From Actinernus sp. WN-2022 (Eukaryota; Cnidaria; Anthozoa; Actiniaria; Actinernidae), in assembly GCA_030867875.1 (NCBI GenBank), contig JAOWCC010000237.1:7561713-7625712 (forward strand): a DNA stretch of 64,000 bases, in the 5' to 3' direction. The notes under the pieces are model-generated. The model made no database searches. It saw nothing but the letters and a program-made list of their open reading frames with translations, and was not told the DNA's origin. Of this stretch, positions 53,095 to 62,842 are shown piece after piece. Both the position numbers and the translations under genes were made by a program. Numbering within the stretch: position 1 is the first letter of the stretch; every line of letters starts with the position of its first letter.

Positions 53095-53715
53095 CTAGTT
53101 TGATGCATATTCGTTGATTCCATTTTGAACTGTCTTTTTAGTAACTCCTGTGATTTCCTCAAACATTATTGACGATTTCACGTATCCATTCCATGTCGCA
53201 TTAGCGCCATTATACAGTCTATTCAATACCATCGTTCCTGTATCATTGATCTTACACTGTAGCTTATACGTATGTATAATGCTGTTACCAAAATTCTCAT
53301 GGAAAGAAACGTCTGAAACACAAACTAATGTCTCTGGATCTCTTGGTGGTTGTGATGCAAATGCACATCTATTTCTCAAGCCAAGTGCTGCATCTGGTAA
53401 ATTACTTACACCGATAATCGTTTGTAAGTGGTGCCCTGGAACTGGTGTTGGTGTTAATAGAACCCACCGAAACCAAAACTTACCACCTCCAGTGTCGTTT
53501 GAGATGTATAGGCGGCATGATAGTCTCATCATATTCGTACCTTTTGGTGTTAGCCGTATTTCGTAATTGGGTATGTCGATCCAATCGGTATCGCGTTGAA
53601 GCCATAAGAGTGAAATCTCTTTTGCATTGATACTAACTATTCTTACTGGCGTTTGCTCATGCATGCACTCATCACGGCTTCCATTTCGAAGTGTTCCAAA
53701 TTTCGTAAAACTCAT
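53095..53715 (-). CDS. Polinton fibre-head paralog without collagen stalk
   Basis: 206 residues. It has the N-terminal tag MSFTKFGTLRNGS and then directly a domain paralogous to the C-terminus of the collagen-like protein: AKEISLLW, RLSCRLYISNDTGGGKFWFRW, DTGMVLNRLYNG-type, WNGYVKSSIMFEEITGV. The pair therefore arose by duplication, with a collagen stalk inserted in or lost from one copy. It may form a short fibre or be a mixed-trimer partner. Confidence 0.7.
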   Translation of the reverse strand: MSFTKFGTLRNGSRDECMHEQTPVRIVSINAKEISLLWLQRDTDWIDIPNYEIRLTPKGTNMMRLSCRLYISNDTGGGKFWFRWVLLTPTPVPGHHLQTIIGVSNLPDAALGLRNRCAFASQPPRDPETLVCVSDVSFHENFGNSIIHTYKLQCKINDTGTMVLNRLYNGANATWNGYVKSSIMFEEITGVTKKTVQNGINEYASN

Positions 53716-53742
53716 CTATATTATATACATACATTATAGTAG
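53716..53742. promoter_or_regulatory. 27-bp divergent promoter region
   Basis: The starts of the minus-strand fibre gene (53715) and the plus-strand ATPase gene (53743) are separated by only 27 bp of A+T-rich DNA (CTATATTATATACATACATT ATAGTAG). Both transcription units must be driven from it or from overlapping elements. Confidence 0.7.
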
Positions 53743-54423
53743 ATGAATATAATCAACTTTGACGACGAAAAAACAAGTCAGAAACCAAAACATCACTTCT
53801 TGCTACCCGATTCCCATTTTATGCTAGTTGGTAGTACGGGTCAGGGCAAGACTAACCTCCTTACTAACATGCTATTAAAATGGATGAAATACGATTCTTG
53901 TAAGATACATACGTTAAATCCTCATCAGGATAAGTACGAACTGATAAAAGAATTCCACGATATCATTAACGAGGAAGTAGAAGATGACGACGTGTGTAAT
54001 GTTGAATTATGCGAGCCAGAAGATATCATACCTGTTGAAGAATTAGATGATAACGCTAATAAGGTTATCGTATTTGATGACATTAAGATCGACAATAAAA
54101 ATATGAATAACGTTAAGGAATACTTTTCGCTGTATAGAAATAAGAACTGTAACTGCATTTACTTGTGTCAAAGCTATTATGACGTACCAAAATACATTCG
54201 ACGTAATACTAAGTGCTTCGTTTTGTTCGGCGGATTAGATAACAAGGACATTAGACACATTGCTGATGATAACAGTAAAAACATAAGTCGGAAACAATTT
54301 GAAGACATATATCGAGAAGCTACGATAGAACCATTCGATTTCATGGTGTTGGATAAGACCTCTAAGCATATTACTGAGATGTATAGAAAGAACTTCGATG
54401 GTTTTTATGTGCCTAATGCGTAG
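53743..54423 (+). CDS. Polinton genome-packaging ATPase (FtsK/HerA, A32-like)
   Basis: 226 residues. Walker A GSTGQGKT at 30-37, Walker B VIVFDD ending at D112-D113, and a sensor-like CIYLCQSYYDVPKYIR block, the arrangement of A32-type packaging ATPases of Polintons, adintoviruses and large DNA viruses. It would pump genome DNA into the capsid. It is the first gene of the rightward unit. A 100-bp gap follows that contains a short degenerate copy of its 3' end (GACTTCGATGGCTTTCGCGT). Confidence 0.9.
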   Translation: MNIINFDDEKTSQKPKHHFLLPDSHFMLVGSTGQGKTNLLTNMLLKWMKYDSCKIHTLNPHQDKYELIKEFHDIINEEVEDDDVCNVELCEPEDIIPVEELDDNANKVIVFDDIKIDNKNMNNVKEYFSLYRNKNCNCIYLCQSYYDVPKYIRRNTKCFVLFGGLDNKDIRHIADDNSKNISRKQFEDIYREATIEPFDFMVLDKTSKHITEMYRKNFDGFYVPNA

Positions 54424-54500
54424 TTAGAGAACGAGACTTCGATGGCTTTCGCGTGGCTTACATACGATTTCGAAAAGTCACGTTAAGTTAGAGTAAAGGA

Positions 54501-54523
54501 TTATATAACTAATATGTATACGT
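54501..54523 (+). promoter_or_regulatory. Promoter-like motif of the 54524 gene
   Basis: TTATATAACTAATATGTATA CGT directly before ATG, matching the TAAC..ATAT..TATA pattern of the leftward genes. Confidence 0.6.
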
Positions 54524-55690
54524 ATGTCGTTCAGAACTGTTCAATCAGTAGAAGAAAGAGCAAGCTTAATTAACGAATTCTTGAAAAATAGACAAATCTT
54601 AAAACAACGATTACTCGATAAGAAATTAGGTGACCAATCATTAAAGCTGGCTAGTGAAAAGCTATACCAACCCGTAACAGCTTCAGTCGAAAAGGCGCAA
54701 AAAGCGGCTGATAAGAAACAGGACGAAATGATAGAACAGCTACAAGAAAACCAAGAGAACATCACTGGAGCAATCGATACATTAAGTGAAGCCATATCAA
54801 CGCAAGGATCTACTAAAGGTTTAGAATCATGGATTGGTAAACTACCATCACATTACGAGGAAGACGAAGATGAAGACGAAGAGAACAACAAAGGAGCCGT
54901 TGGTGGCATAAAACCAATTTTTGGAGCACAAGAATCTAAACGACTAGAAAAACTAGGGTTCGACCCAAGCTTAACAGACATACCTTCAGAACACTTAATA
55001 AAGAATGCCATAACGATACTGAACAAGCAAATCAAATCATCTAAATCACCCACGACAATAAAGATACTAGGCAATCAAAAATTAGCAGCAAACAAGTACT
55101 TGAAGGAAGTGCAAAAAATAAAGACACCAGAGAAAGAAGTCGTATTTGTACCAGATGAGGACGTCATAGAAACGCCAAAGTCATCTAAGACTAAGAAAAC
55201 GACTGGCACAGGTCTAAAAATAGGATCCGACTATACGTTCGGAAACTTGTATATCGATCCAGCTAAACTACTAGAGATGAGATTAGAGGCCTACAATGGT
55301 AGTGGTAAGAAGGTACTAAGCCATAAGGTCGATCATTCATTCATGGAGTTGCTAACGAAACGGTATAATCCTAGAAGACTGTACACTGATAATGCACAAA
55401 CGATCTTCAACAAACTGATTGAGCTATCAGGCATATCCCCATATGCCTCTAAAAGTGGTAAGATCGGTTTAGGAATGAAAAAATCAAGTGGTTGTAACAA
55501 AAGTCGAATAAAGTACTATAACAACCCGAACGAGCTATGTGAAAGACTAGAGTTAATAATAGCATCAAAAAACGCTGGAAACAATAGTATCGAACTTTCT
55601 AATGAAGCCATCGAGATACTCAATAAGCTTTCTAACGATGGTTTGATCAACAATGGCGATTACAAACAGATGTACCAACAATTTATGTAA
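54524..55690 (+). CDS. Polinton coiled-coil protein of unknown function
   Basis: 388 residues. The N-terminal half is charged and predicted helical/coiled-coil (EKAQKAADKKQDEMIEQLQE), followed by an acidic patch (EEDEDEDEEN). The C-terminal domain (YTFGNLYIDPAKLL, RYNPRRLYTDNAQTIFNKL, then IKYYNNPNELCERLELIIAS and ELSNEAIEILNKLSNDGLI) recurs, as a pattern I recognise, in proteins of other animal Polinton-like elements. No enzymatic motif. Possibly a scaffold, terminal-protein or replication accessory factor; unproven. Confidence 0.75.
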   Translation: MSFRTVQSVEERASLINEFLKNRQILKQRLLDKKLGDQSLKLASEKLYQPVTASVEKAQKAADKKQDEMIEQLQENQENITGAIDTLSEAISTQGSTKGLESWIGKLPSHYEEDEDEDEENNKGAVGGIKPIFGAQESKRLEKLGFDPSLTDIPSEHLIKNAITILNKQIKSSKSPTTIKILGNQKLAANKYLKEVQKIKTPEKEVVFVPDEDVIETPKSSKTKKTTGTGLKIGSDYTFGNLYIDPAKLLEMRLEAYNGSGKKVLSHKVDHSFMELLTKRYNPRRLYTDNAQTIFNKLIELSGISPYASKSGKIGLGMKKSSGCNKSRIKYYNNPNELCERLELIIASKNAGNNSIELSNEAIEILNKLSNDGLINNGDYKQMYQQFM

Positions 55691-55705
55691 CGTATTAATA
55701 TAACA
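55686..55705 (+). promoter_or_regulatory. Late-promoter-like motif of the 55706 gene
   Basis: TGTAACGTATTAATATAACA directly before ATG. Its TAA is the stop codon of the preceding gene. Confidence 0.65.
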
Positions 55706-56200
55706 ATGGCAAAAACGAAGATTGAGATCTTCAACTTTAATCATATAGACAAGGACTTGAGTGAAGCAGACGTCGAAATGTTACAGAAGATATATTCACA
55801 CTACCACATCAAATGCTTCTGCCACAAGCAAGCATACAAACGATTCAAGATGGTTAATACAATTCTACACTTATCCTCAATTGGTCTCACAAGTACAGGC
55901 GTAATCATTGGGTCTATAACACTAAATCCAATCATTCTTGGTACAATATCGGGATCAGGACTATTGCTCCAAGGACTATTAAAAATGAAAAACTACAATA
56001 GAAAGACAGAAATGAGCAAATTTGCGTACACATCGTATCAGAAAATCTTGAATAAAATAAGGGCATATCTGCGTGGAGAAGAACTCGACATCGAAAGATT
56101 TACATTAGAGTTGAACTGGTTGGATGACCAAGTTAGTGACCTATGTCCACTAGTTGATAGATTCAGAGAGAGATACAACAAGAAGTACGCAACTAGTTGA
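55706..56200 (+). CDS. Polinton small membrane protein
   Basis: 164 residues with two adjacent hydrophobic segments (TILHLSSIGLTSTGVIIGSI and LNPIILGTISGSGLLLQGLL) at about 51-92, flanked by charged helices. The HIKCFCHKQAYKRFK block before them and KMKNYNRKTEMSKFAYTSYQKIL after them are typical of a small conserved protein seen in cnidarian Polinton-like elements. It probably inserts in a membrane as a hairpin. Function unknown. It converges with the zinc-ribbon gene, whose end is 11 bp away. Confidence 0.75.
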   Translation: MAKTKIEIFNFNHIDKDLSEADVEMLQKIYSHYHIKCFCHKQAYKRFKMVNTILHLSSIGLTSTGVIIGSITLNPIILGTISGSGLLLQGLLKMKNYNRKTEMSKFAYTSYQKILNKIRAYLRGEELDIERFTLELNWLDDQVSDLCPLVDRFRERYNKKYATS

Positions 56201-56211
56201 TCATTGCCATA

Positions 56212-56811
56212 TCAATTATCTTCACTTCTTGCAAAAACACCATTATGAGTCTCTATGTATAACCATTCATTCATATCACAGATCTTCTTCCATATCCTCA
56301 CATATCGTTTAACAGTAATCTTCGATATATACCTAGTACACTTTTGCATATGAATGTGATAGTTATTGATTCCAGATTCGCGAAACTTCATTTCGAACAA
56401 CTTATAGAATACGAAATCTAGTATTGGATACCTCTTCCCTTTCAATATAACATCAATAGCACTTTCGAATTCTTTGAACATCCTACGAATATCAATGCAC
56501 TCACCATATCGTAAATCGAATTTCGCAATGAATATATTGTCAATATGGTATTTCCTATGGTAGATAGACTTACGTCTCATTCGGTACCTATTTTCGTAGT
56601 AATCGATATATCCATTCACCAAACGATATGAATGAACTACACCACAGCTTTGGCAAACATACATACCATTATCATTAATTATCTCTGTATTGCCACAACA
56701 CGACTCACTCTCTTTCTTGCGTACGTAATCTATCAATCGCTCATTGCAGAAAGGACACGACTCTCCAAAGTCTTTCATCTCATCATGGATTTCTGAATTG
56801 CAGTTCATCAT
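56212..56811 (-). CDS. Polinton zinc-ribbon protein, VLTF3-like
   Basis: 199 residues. N-terminal CPFC pair, then CC, then CQSCGVVH form zinc-ribbon ligands within the first 60 residues. The following YIDYYENRYRMRRKSIYHRKYHIDNIF block is the hallmark of the poxvirus-type late transcription factor 3 family found in large DNA viruses and some relatives. A helical C-terminus (FVFYKLFEMKFRESGI, YVRIWKKICDMNEW) completes it. It is a candidate activator of the element's late promoters. Upstream motif TATCTAATATAGTAGTAT. A second Met follows immediately. Confidence 0.8.
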   Translation of the reverse strand: MMNCNSEIHDEMKDFGESCPFCNERLIDYVRKKESESCCGNTEIINDNGMYVCQSCGVVHSYRLVNGYIDYYENRYRMRRKSIYHRKYHIDNIFIAKFDLRYGECIDIRRMFKEFESAIDVILKGKRYPILDFVFYKLFEMKFRESGINNYHIHMQKCTRYISKITVKRYVRIWKKICDMNEWLYIETHNGVFARSEDN

Positions 56812-56829
56812 ATACTACTATATTAGATA
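56812..56829 (-). promoter_or_regulatory. Promoter-like motif of the VLTF3-like gene
   Basis: Minus strand TATCTAATATAGTAGTAT directly before ATG. Confidence 0.55.
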
Positions 56830-56911
56830 TAAAATCTCTATAAATGCACCAGCATCCATTGCATAAAGAAACTCGCAGAAGTCAATATATGGCAATAGCG
56901 GATATCAGGCC

Positions 56912-57166
56912 ATTCGATGGGATAGAGTGTCTCTCCCCCAAAATTCATAAACGAACAGAAAGAGAGTACAACAAGATTCCACCAAGATTACAAATACATG
57001 AAGAAGAATCGAGATTCCAGCCAATTTCATCAATTTTTGACCATAAATAGCATAAAATAGCATAAAATCGACTCAAATACCGTTATTTGCGCTGATTTTT
57101 GCTGATTTTTTGCTGATTTGGCTCCTAATAATGAGTGTGAGAAATCGCCATAGTGGGACATCTACT
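56912..57166 (-). repeat. Polinton right terminal inverted repeat (255 bp)
   Basis: Inverse of 41011-41265. An apparent 68-codon plus-strand frame (56844-57050) falls mostly inside it and is not called. Confidence 0.95.
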
Positions 57167-57172
57167 AGAGGG
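57167..57172 (+). repeat. Polinton target-site duplication, right
   Basis: AGAGGG, identical to 41005-41010. Confidence 0.9.
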
Positions 57173-58250
57173 CCTCATACCTGTTCAGAAATGATGAAAT
57201 ATTATGGTGTTAGCCACCAGCAACGACAATCCGACTACAACAATGCTGCCCAGTGTGTAAAGTAAAATATTTGTTTACATATGTTAAAATGGTTCTCCTT
57301 ACAGTTTTCCTTCCACAAAGCCACAATATAGTGACATTTATAGTACAATGCTAAAGTTGTTAATAACAAAATTCGGTCGCATTAAATTCCAGTGTGAAGC
57401 AGTCTCTAAAGAACGTTACCAAAGCAGAATAGCTTTCAGTTTTGTCTCACAACTCTTCCTCAAGCTATCCATAGTATTGCCTACGAAATGGAAACACTTT
57501 CTAGCCAGCACTTCGTACTTGGATACTCCGTTGTATTGAAAACGCCTGAAAATGAAGTACCTTTCATCACAGAAGTTTTAATCCAGAAAAAGGTTATCTT
57601 CTCCATCAGATCAGAAAAGTGTCCCAACTTCATCTGATTCCTCTGAAGAATGGCGAGAGAATACAAAATTCTGACAGTGGTTCTTCTTGTAGTTCAGTTG
57701 TTATTCAAAAGTCAAAATCTCCCGTGTTAGTTCATGTTAATTTCGACGTTAACCTTCGTGACAACTTTTCGTTGCAAATAACCAACTCAGTTAGGGCTAT
57801 GAAGGTCCGATAAATGTGGCTAAAGTAGGTTTAAAGTGTGATACAAACTTCGCCGGTGAAAGTTAAGTTTCTCCTCCTTTTGATCGCGCACATGCGACGA
57901 ACACAATCCAGACGTTGCCACGAACGCTCCGCGAACAATTATATCCGCTGGGGGTGGTGATGGAATCGAATATCTAATGCGCATATCTAAACACTAGACA
58001 TAACTTCCAAAGGCCAGATTTATGGCGGGCTCACATTGAAGATTAGTTTGTGAAGGAACCATGCTAGCGAATTGCTCGTCCTAAATGTACCCGCGTTCTG
58101 CTCGTGCATCCGCAGTTTTTCAAGACCTCGAGCGTGCCAATTTTTTTTATAGAACAAGGAGAACCATCTTTTACTTGTTAAGTATTGTGTTGCGTTCTAC
58201 TGTATTTCATTTTTGGTATTGAATTGTATTTTGCTTTATTATATTTATTT
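57173..58250. other. Intergenic, no supported gene
   Basis: Part of it (58040-58180) matches 24000-24130 inverted. A stretch at 57560-57800 shows coding-like composition in shifting frames but no family I can name. Confidence 0.35.
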
Positions 58251-58740
58251 TTTTGTAGAAATGCGTGTCGCCCTACGATGATTATATTTAGGAATTGTCA
58301 CTTGCGAGTCCTCACATTGTAATGGCGACTCGGTTCCAGGCCCCCGGACAGTTTTAAGCATAAAGTAGTCAATTTGAATGGCGAAAAAGAGACCTTTCCG
58401 AAGGCGGAACTGAAAAATAAATACACTCTTAATAATCATAAAATAATGAACTTTATTACTGTGCAATAAAATAAAGATGCAAAATTTGGTTTCATAAACA
58501 CTTTAAGTGTTCCATGCATTTGTCTTGTAACAACGACTGGACAAGTCAAAGTCCAATGTGTGGAAAACTGAAAACACGATTGCACACTTCCCAGCACAGC
58601 TACATCCCTCACATTTCGATCAGTTAATCTTTTACCTGGTATCTCAAGTTTGTAGACGGTGAATATTTCAGAAATTCGATTTTATGGAAATTATTTGGCA
58701 TCCGATTCCCATACAAACACTGTATTTCGCGCCATGTTTT
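58251..58740 (-). repeat. Dispersed repeat joining the 22775 and 7295 families
   Basis: On the minus strand this copy contains, in order, the sequence of 7295-7450 and then that of 22775-22990, separated by about 60 bp. It shows the two shorter repeats belong to one family. Confidence 0.7.
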
Positions 58741-59149
58741 CAACTGGTCTATTCGGTTTAATATAGTCAAGCTAACTGAATCCAAAACTCATATTTTCCC
58801 ATAAAATATTGCTGAAGACTTCATGTAAACGTTGAAAAGTCAGTTTTTTCCCTAAGATGACGAATGAGAAATGTAGCCGTGTGCACAATCACCAGCGAAT
58901 GCGGATACATTATGCAGCCAACAGGTAACTTAATTTGGAAATTCTTTAAAATTCATTGGAGACCAAAGCTAATGCCATGGCTAGAAAATTAACAACTTTG
59001 CAAAGTTTTGAGCAGATATTTTAGATTCAGACTGTACAGACAAAATTACGAGCTAACAATTTATGGTTCGACAAATTTTACAGACAAATCACTCGCCAGT
59101 GCCCACCACATACATTTCTCTGTATTTTTGTTTGCAAATTTATATTTAA
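58741..59149. other. Intergenic, no supported gene
   Basis: AT-rich; nothing recognised. Confidence 0.4.
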
Positions 59150-60783
59150 AGGCCCTGTGTCACGGTACTGCGCATGTTACAGTCTCCAGACATTAAATTG
59201 ACAGCTGTATTGTGTAACATCCAATGAGAATCAATCAAAATAAATTGCCGGAAACGCCACACTGTCGTGATTCACAGATTGTAGTTTTACACACTATATG
59301 GCGAGATTTACAAGGATTTTATTCTTCCTACATCCAAGGTAAACAGCATTGAGTAAAGAATGGTATCTATATTTCATTACTTGCTTGTATTTTTTGCTGT
59401 TCCAGCCGTAAACAATCCGAATTTGACCAAAGTGAAACGAGCTGCTCGTGTCCGTAGATATATATTTCTTCGTTATGCACTTTTGACATTCAAATCTTCA
59501 AATCGCACCATTGTTTTATTTCTACATGTTTAATAATACAGTTCTCTGCTGTAAAAAAAAAACATTATATGGAAAATTTATTGTCCTAAAGTTTGGAAAC
59601 GTAACACATGCATTTGACGCTAGAAAGTTCAGTACTCGCGGAAGTACGCAAGGTTAATTTACTAATACTACTCACGACAGTTTACTAGTTTGCACTATCG
59701 GCTGTTATGGAATGGAAACTTATTTTCACAGCTTAATATGTATGTCGATTGGTCAGAAAGATATCTTGTTTAAGATGCTACGGTCCTTTCGGCATCAGGA
59801 AATTTTTAAACGGGAGTTTTCATACAGTATTTCAAACTATGCTGTAGCGCGAGTTCAGTTATCACAAATGTCCGTGAATTAGTAGCGCGTTCATTATTAT
59901 CAGTTTGCTCTATGGGTTCTCATGTATTCAATAATTACTTCTGCAGCTTGATATGTATGTCTATTGGTCACAATGATTTCCTCTTTCAGTTTTCCCCGTT
60001 AGTTTGGACATTAGGGATACATCCTTGGAGATTTCGTACAGTTTATCGACCGTGTGTCGAAAGTAGAAATGTTCGCTTGTCACGAAAGTGCGAATACTGA
60101 CAAGCGGTTTCATAAGCAGTTCGATGTTTGGAGACTCTCACGTAGTCGATAATATAAACTTCTCTAGCTTCATATGTACGTCAATTGCTCACAAGGCTAT
60201 CGTATTTGAGTTCATGAGGTTGTTTTTCCAGCAAAGAAAGCTTTTTTATCTAACTTTTCGTACAGTCTTTGCACTCCGGTCGGTTCATATTATTTCAGCC
60301 TCGATCGTTTCTAAGCCCTAGATATATATTTCTTTGTGTCGCTGTTGAAAACTGTCATATCATTTATAATATGACTTGAAAAGTTTCCATGTGTTTCGTT
60401 AACTCTACTGGACATCCAAACCCTCTTTGCTTCTGGTTGAAATGCCAAAAAGCTTCCAATTTCTTGCGTTTTTCGGCTGTTGTATTCAGAGTACTCAGTG
60501 GCGGTCTCCCGCCGGTAAGCATCACTTTGCTTTTTTGTGTTAGTTGTGTTGCAGTCTGCAACGACTAATTTCGAATAAACAAATAATTAAAACTTATTTA
60601 AGCACATCTTACATTTTCATAAATGACCAAAGGAGGCAAGGAAGAGTTAAAAAAGAACACTGATGGAAGTCGATTTAAAAATCGGTATTTCACCCCTCTG
60701 AGAATTTCGTTCCGGGCTAGAACATAATTCTATTATGCGCAGTACCGCAGTACTCACATGCGCAGTACCGTGAGACAGCGCCT
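59150..60783. mobile_element. TTAA-flanked non-autonomous DNA transposon
   Basis: TTAA at 59146-59149 and 60784-60787. The ends read inward AGGCCCTGTGTCACGGTACTGCGCATG and AGGCGCTGTCTCACGGTACTGCGCATG in register over 27 bp, allowing two mismatches. Interior non-coding with diverged repeats near 59700 and 59890 (GTATGTCGATTGGTCA / GTATGTCTATTGGTCA). Similar TIR start to the 7457-9124 element (AGG..C.GTCTCAC). Confidence 0.75.
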
Positions 60784-60787
60784 TTAA

Positions 60788-61503
60788 CCTTTGTAAGAAA
60801 AAAGATAGCACCTTAAAATTCGGCATTCTTACTTATTTTGGTGTGCTCTTTCAAGCCATTATATATCGTTTTTCCATTTGTCGAGTTTTCAAATTACCTA
60901 CAAGATACTCATTCCCCACGATAACTCCGAAAGCAATTTTATAACTTCATTTGCGTTCATAAAATAAAATAAAGCATTGTAGATGTACATGAGTCTTCGC
61001 TTCAAAAACATCTTCGCTTTAAAAATTAGAATCCATAAATTCAAGTAAACTATGGTTGAACTGTAGTTCCTTCTCGCTATGTTTCCTGGCGGGGAGTGAG
61101 AGTTTAACAGTAATTTGTAGTTCAGACAAACTCCCGCTTGCGTTTCATTGTACTTGTCTCGTGGTCTTCTGTACAAACATTTATCCAGCACTGACATTTC
61201 TCACTGCATTCCCTGTGAAGGTTTTGGAACGGAAAAGCTCCATCGAAAATTAAAAGGCCAAGAAAACCCCTATAATTATATACATCTCTGAGCGAGAGAT
61301 ATATTTGACTTTGAGTGATTTATGAAGTTTTTTTCACATCTAGAGTCACTCTTACATCTCCCCCAGCAACCTTTTCTCTTCATGTCATGCTTGGCGTCTT
61401 TGTCCGCATTTCAATCCCATGATGCTTTGCGTCAATTATGAGTTTTCTATATTTAGAATCTGGGGAGAACGCTATCGCAACTCCGGCCCCCGACCCCCGG
61501 GAC
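60788..61503. other. Intergenic, no supported gene
   Basis: A 99-codon minus frame (60898-61197) has no motif. The hAT-type target duplication CCCGGGAC begins at 61496. Confidence 0.4.
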
Positions 61504-62082
61504 TAGGCTTTAGCACATTCTGCCGGCAGAATTTGGAGCATAATAGGACCTCAGGAGCAGAAAACGTAATTGGGGAATAATCCGGGCAGAATAGGCCATT
61601 CTGCATATTTTGGGGCCTGGGAACGAGGAAAAGTGGGGACGAGAGGGAGCTAGGTATGAGCAAAACAAAGATGACGGCGGAACAAACAGAAATCATTGAC
61701 CATGACGAAGAAGGACAAGAAAGGGTATATATTTCATGGTAGTGTTTCGTTCCATATAGTCTCCCTGCATAATCATTTTCTCTACTGTTTTACAGTATTA
61801 TGCAGGGAGACTATATGGAACGAAACACTACCATGAAGTATATACCCAAGAAAGACAGTTGGTTACCAATGCTTATCTTAACTTTATTGCAGGCTCCGAA
61901 AAAGTCGGACCTATAGCTCGTAAACGTAAAATTCGTACTAATCCATGAAAAAAAACTAGAATAATCGGCTTGAAACCCAAATTTTTCAGAAGCATAAATC
62001 AATAAATTCGAGCAAAGTAGTACTTTTGGAGTATAATTTCGAGCAGAATAGCCTTTTTTCGAGCTGAATGTGCTAAAGCCTA
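61504..62082. mobile_element. hAT-type MITE with 8-bp target duplication
   Basis: Ends TAGGCTTTAGCACATTC and GAATGTGCTAAAGCCTA; flanking 8-bp duplication CCCGGGAC at 61496-61503 and 62083-62090. Contains the nested hairpin MITE at 61723-61847. No transposase. Confidence 0.85.
61723..61847. mobile_element. Nested hairpin MITE with 6-bp flanking duplication
   Basis: Arms of about 50 bp (GGGTATATATTTCATGGTAG / CTACCATGAAGTATATACCC) with a single visible mismatch. Flanked by AAGAAA at 61717-61722 and 61848-61853. Confidence 0.85.
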
Positions 62083-62090
62083 CCCGGGAC

Positions 62091-62644
62091 ATAGTGGGGA
62101 ATGTATCATGTATACAGTGTTACATTTTGAACTTTTCCTCGCTCATCGGGGGACAGTTGGCTGTTACAATACCCGCCCCTATGGCCCCGGCATGTGCTTC
62201 AGAATTTTCAATTGGAAGGACGCATTAATAAATTGAATATACATAAGCTTCAATCTGTTGTTCCATTATTTAAGAAATAAATTATGAAGCACATTTTCTA
62301 TTACTATGCATGGGATGATATCCGACCCTAATCCGGTAAATAACATTATTTTTCCAAATATTTGTTTACTTTTTCTTCAGATAGCAGCTGGAGCAATTTA
62401 AACGGGCGTACTGTTAGTGTTCCTCAGTTGAACTTTAGTGAACGTGCCTTTAATAAATTAAGAAATGTTGGACATTCGTTTTGGAAACAAGGTAGGATCC
62501 AAAAAAACATATTTCAATCTCACAAATGTCATGAAAAACATCCCACTAAATATGTAAATTTTAGGTTTTCATGCTAACGTTATTCAAGTGAATTGAAATA
62601 CATAAAGGCAAGGCTGCCAACCAGAATAATTGCTTTGATATTCA
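62091..62644. other. Intergenic, no supported gene
   Basis: A 71-codon frame at 62362-62577 has no motif. Nothing else recognised. Confidence 0.4.
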
Positions 62645-62805
62645 CCTAAAATGTCCACCTATGCATGCTATCAACAAGAAAAACGATCATATACGCTTAA
62701 ATTATTACTTATTGTGCAACTGAGGATTTATTTTACTTCGCAATTTCTTTGCCTTTCCACTTTTAATGATTCGGAAGATTTCATCACAAAGCAATATTAC
62801 CGTTA
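62645..62805 (-). pseudogene. Duplicated GPCR fragment (end of TM2 region)
   Basis: Diverged direct copy of 62975-63125. The minus strand still shows the CDEIFRIIKSGKAKKL-like coding block, broken by stops. Confidence 0.6.
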
Positions 62806-62842
62806 CCATTTAATTGCCATCAGATGTGAATATTAATGAAGG

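Larger units (their letters stand above)
41011..57166. mobile_element. Complete Polinton/Maverick-type virus-like element, 16,156 bp
   Basis: Bounded by identical 255-bp terminal inverted repeats starting AGTAGATG and a 6-bp target duplication AGAGGG. It encodes the Polinton/adintovirus morphogenetic set (double jelly-roll major capsid protein, penton-like minor capsid, adenain-type protease, FtsK/HerA-type packaging ATPase) with fibre-like, PLA2, basic core-like and zinc-ribbon proteins. It also carries an integrase remnant and a very large fused replication protein in place of the usual separate protein-primed polymerase. Perfect TIR identity and intact long frames imply a recent insertion. 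Confidence 0.95.

Noticed and set aside
56844..57050. 68-codon frame at the right end of the Polinton
   Set aside because: It lies largely in the terminal inverted repeat and has no motif.
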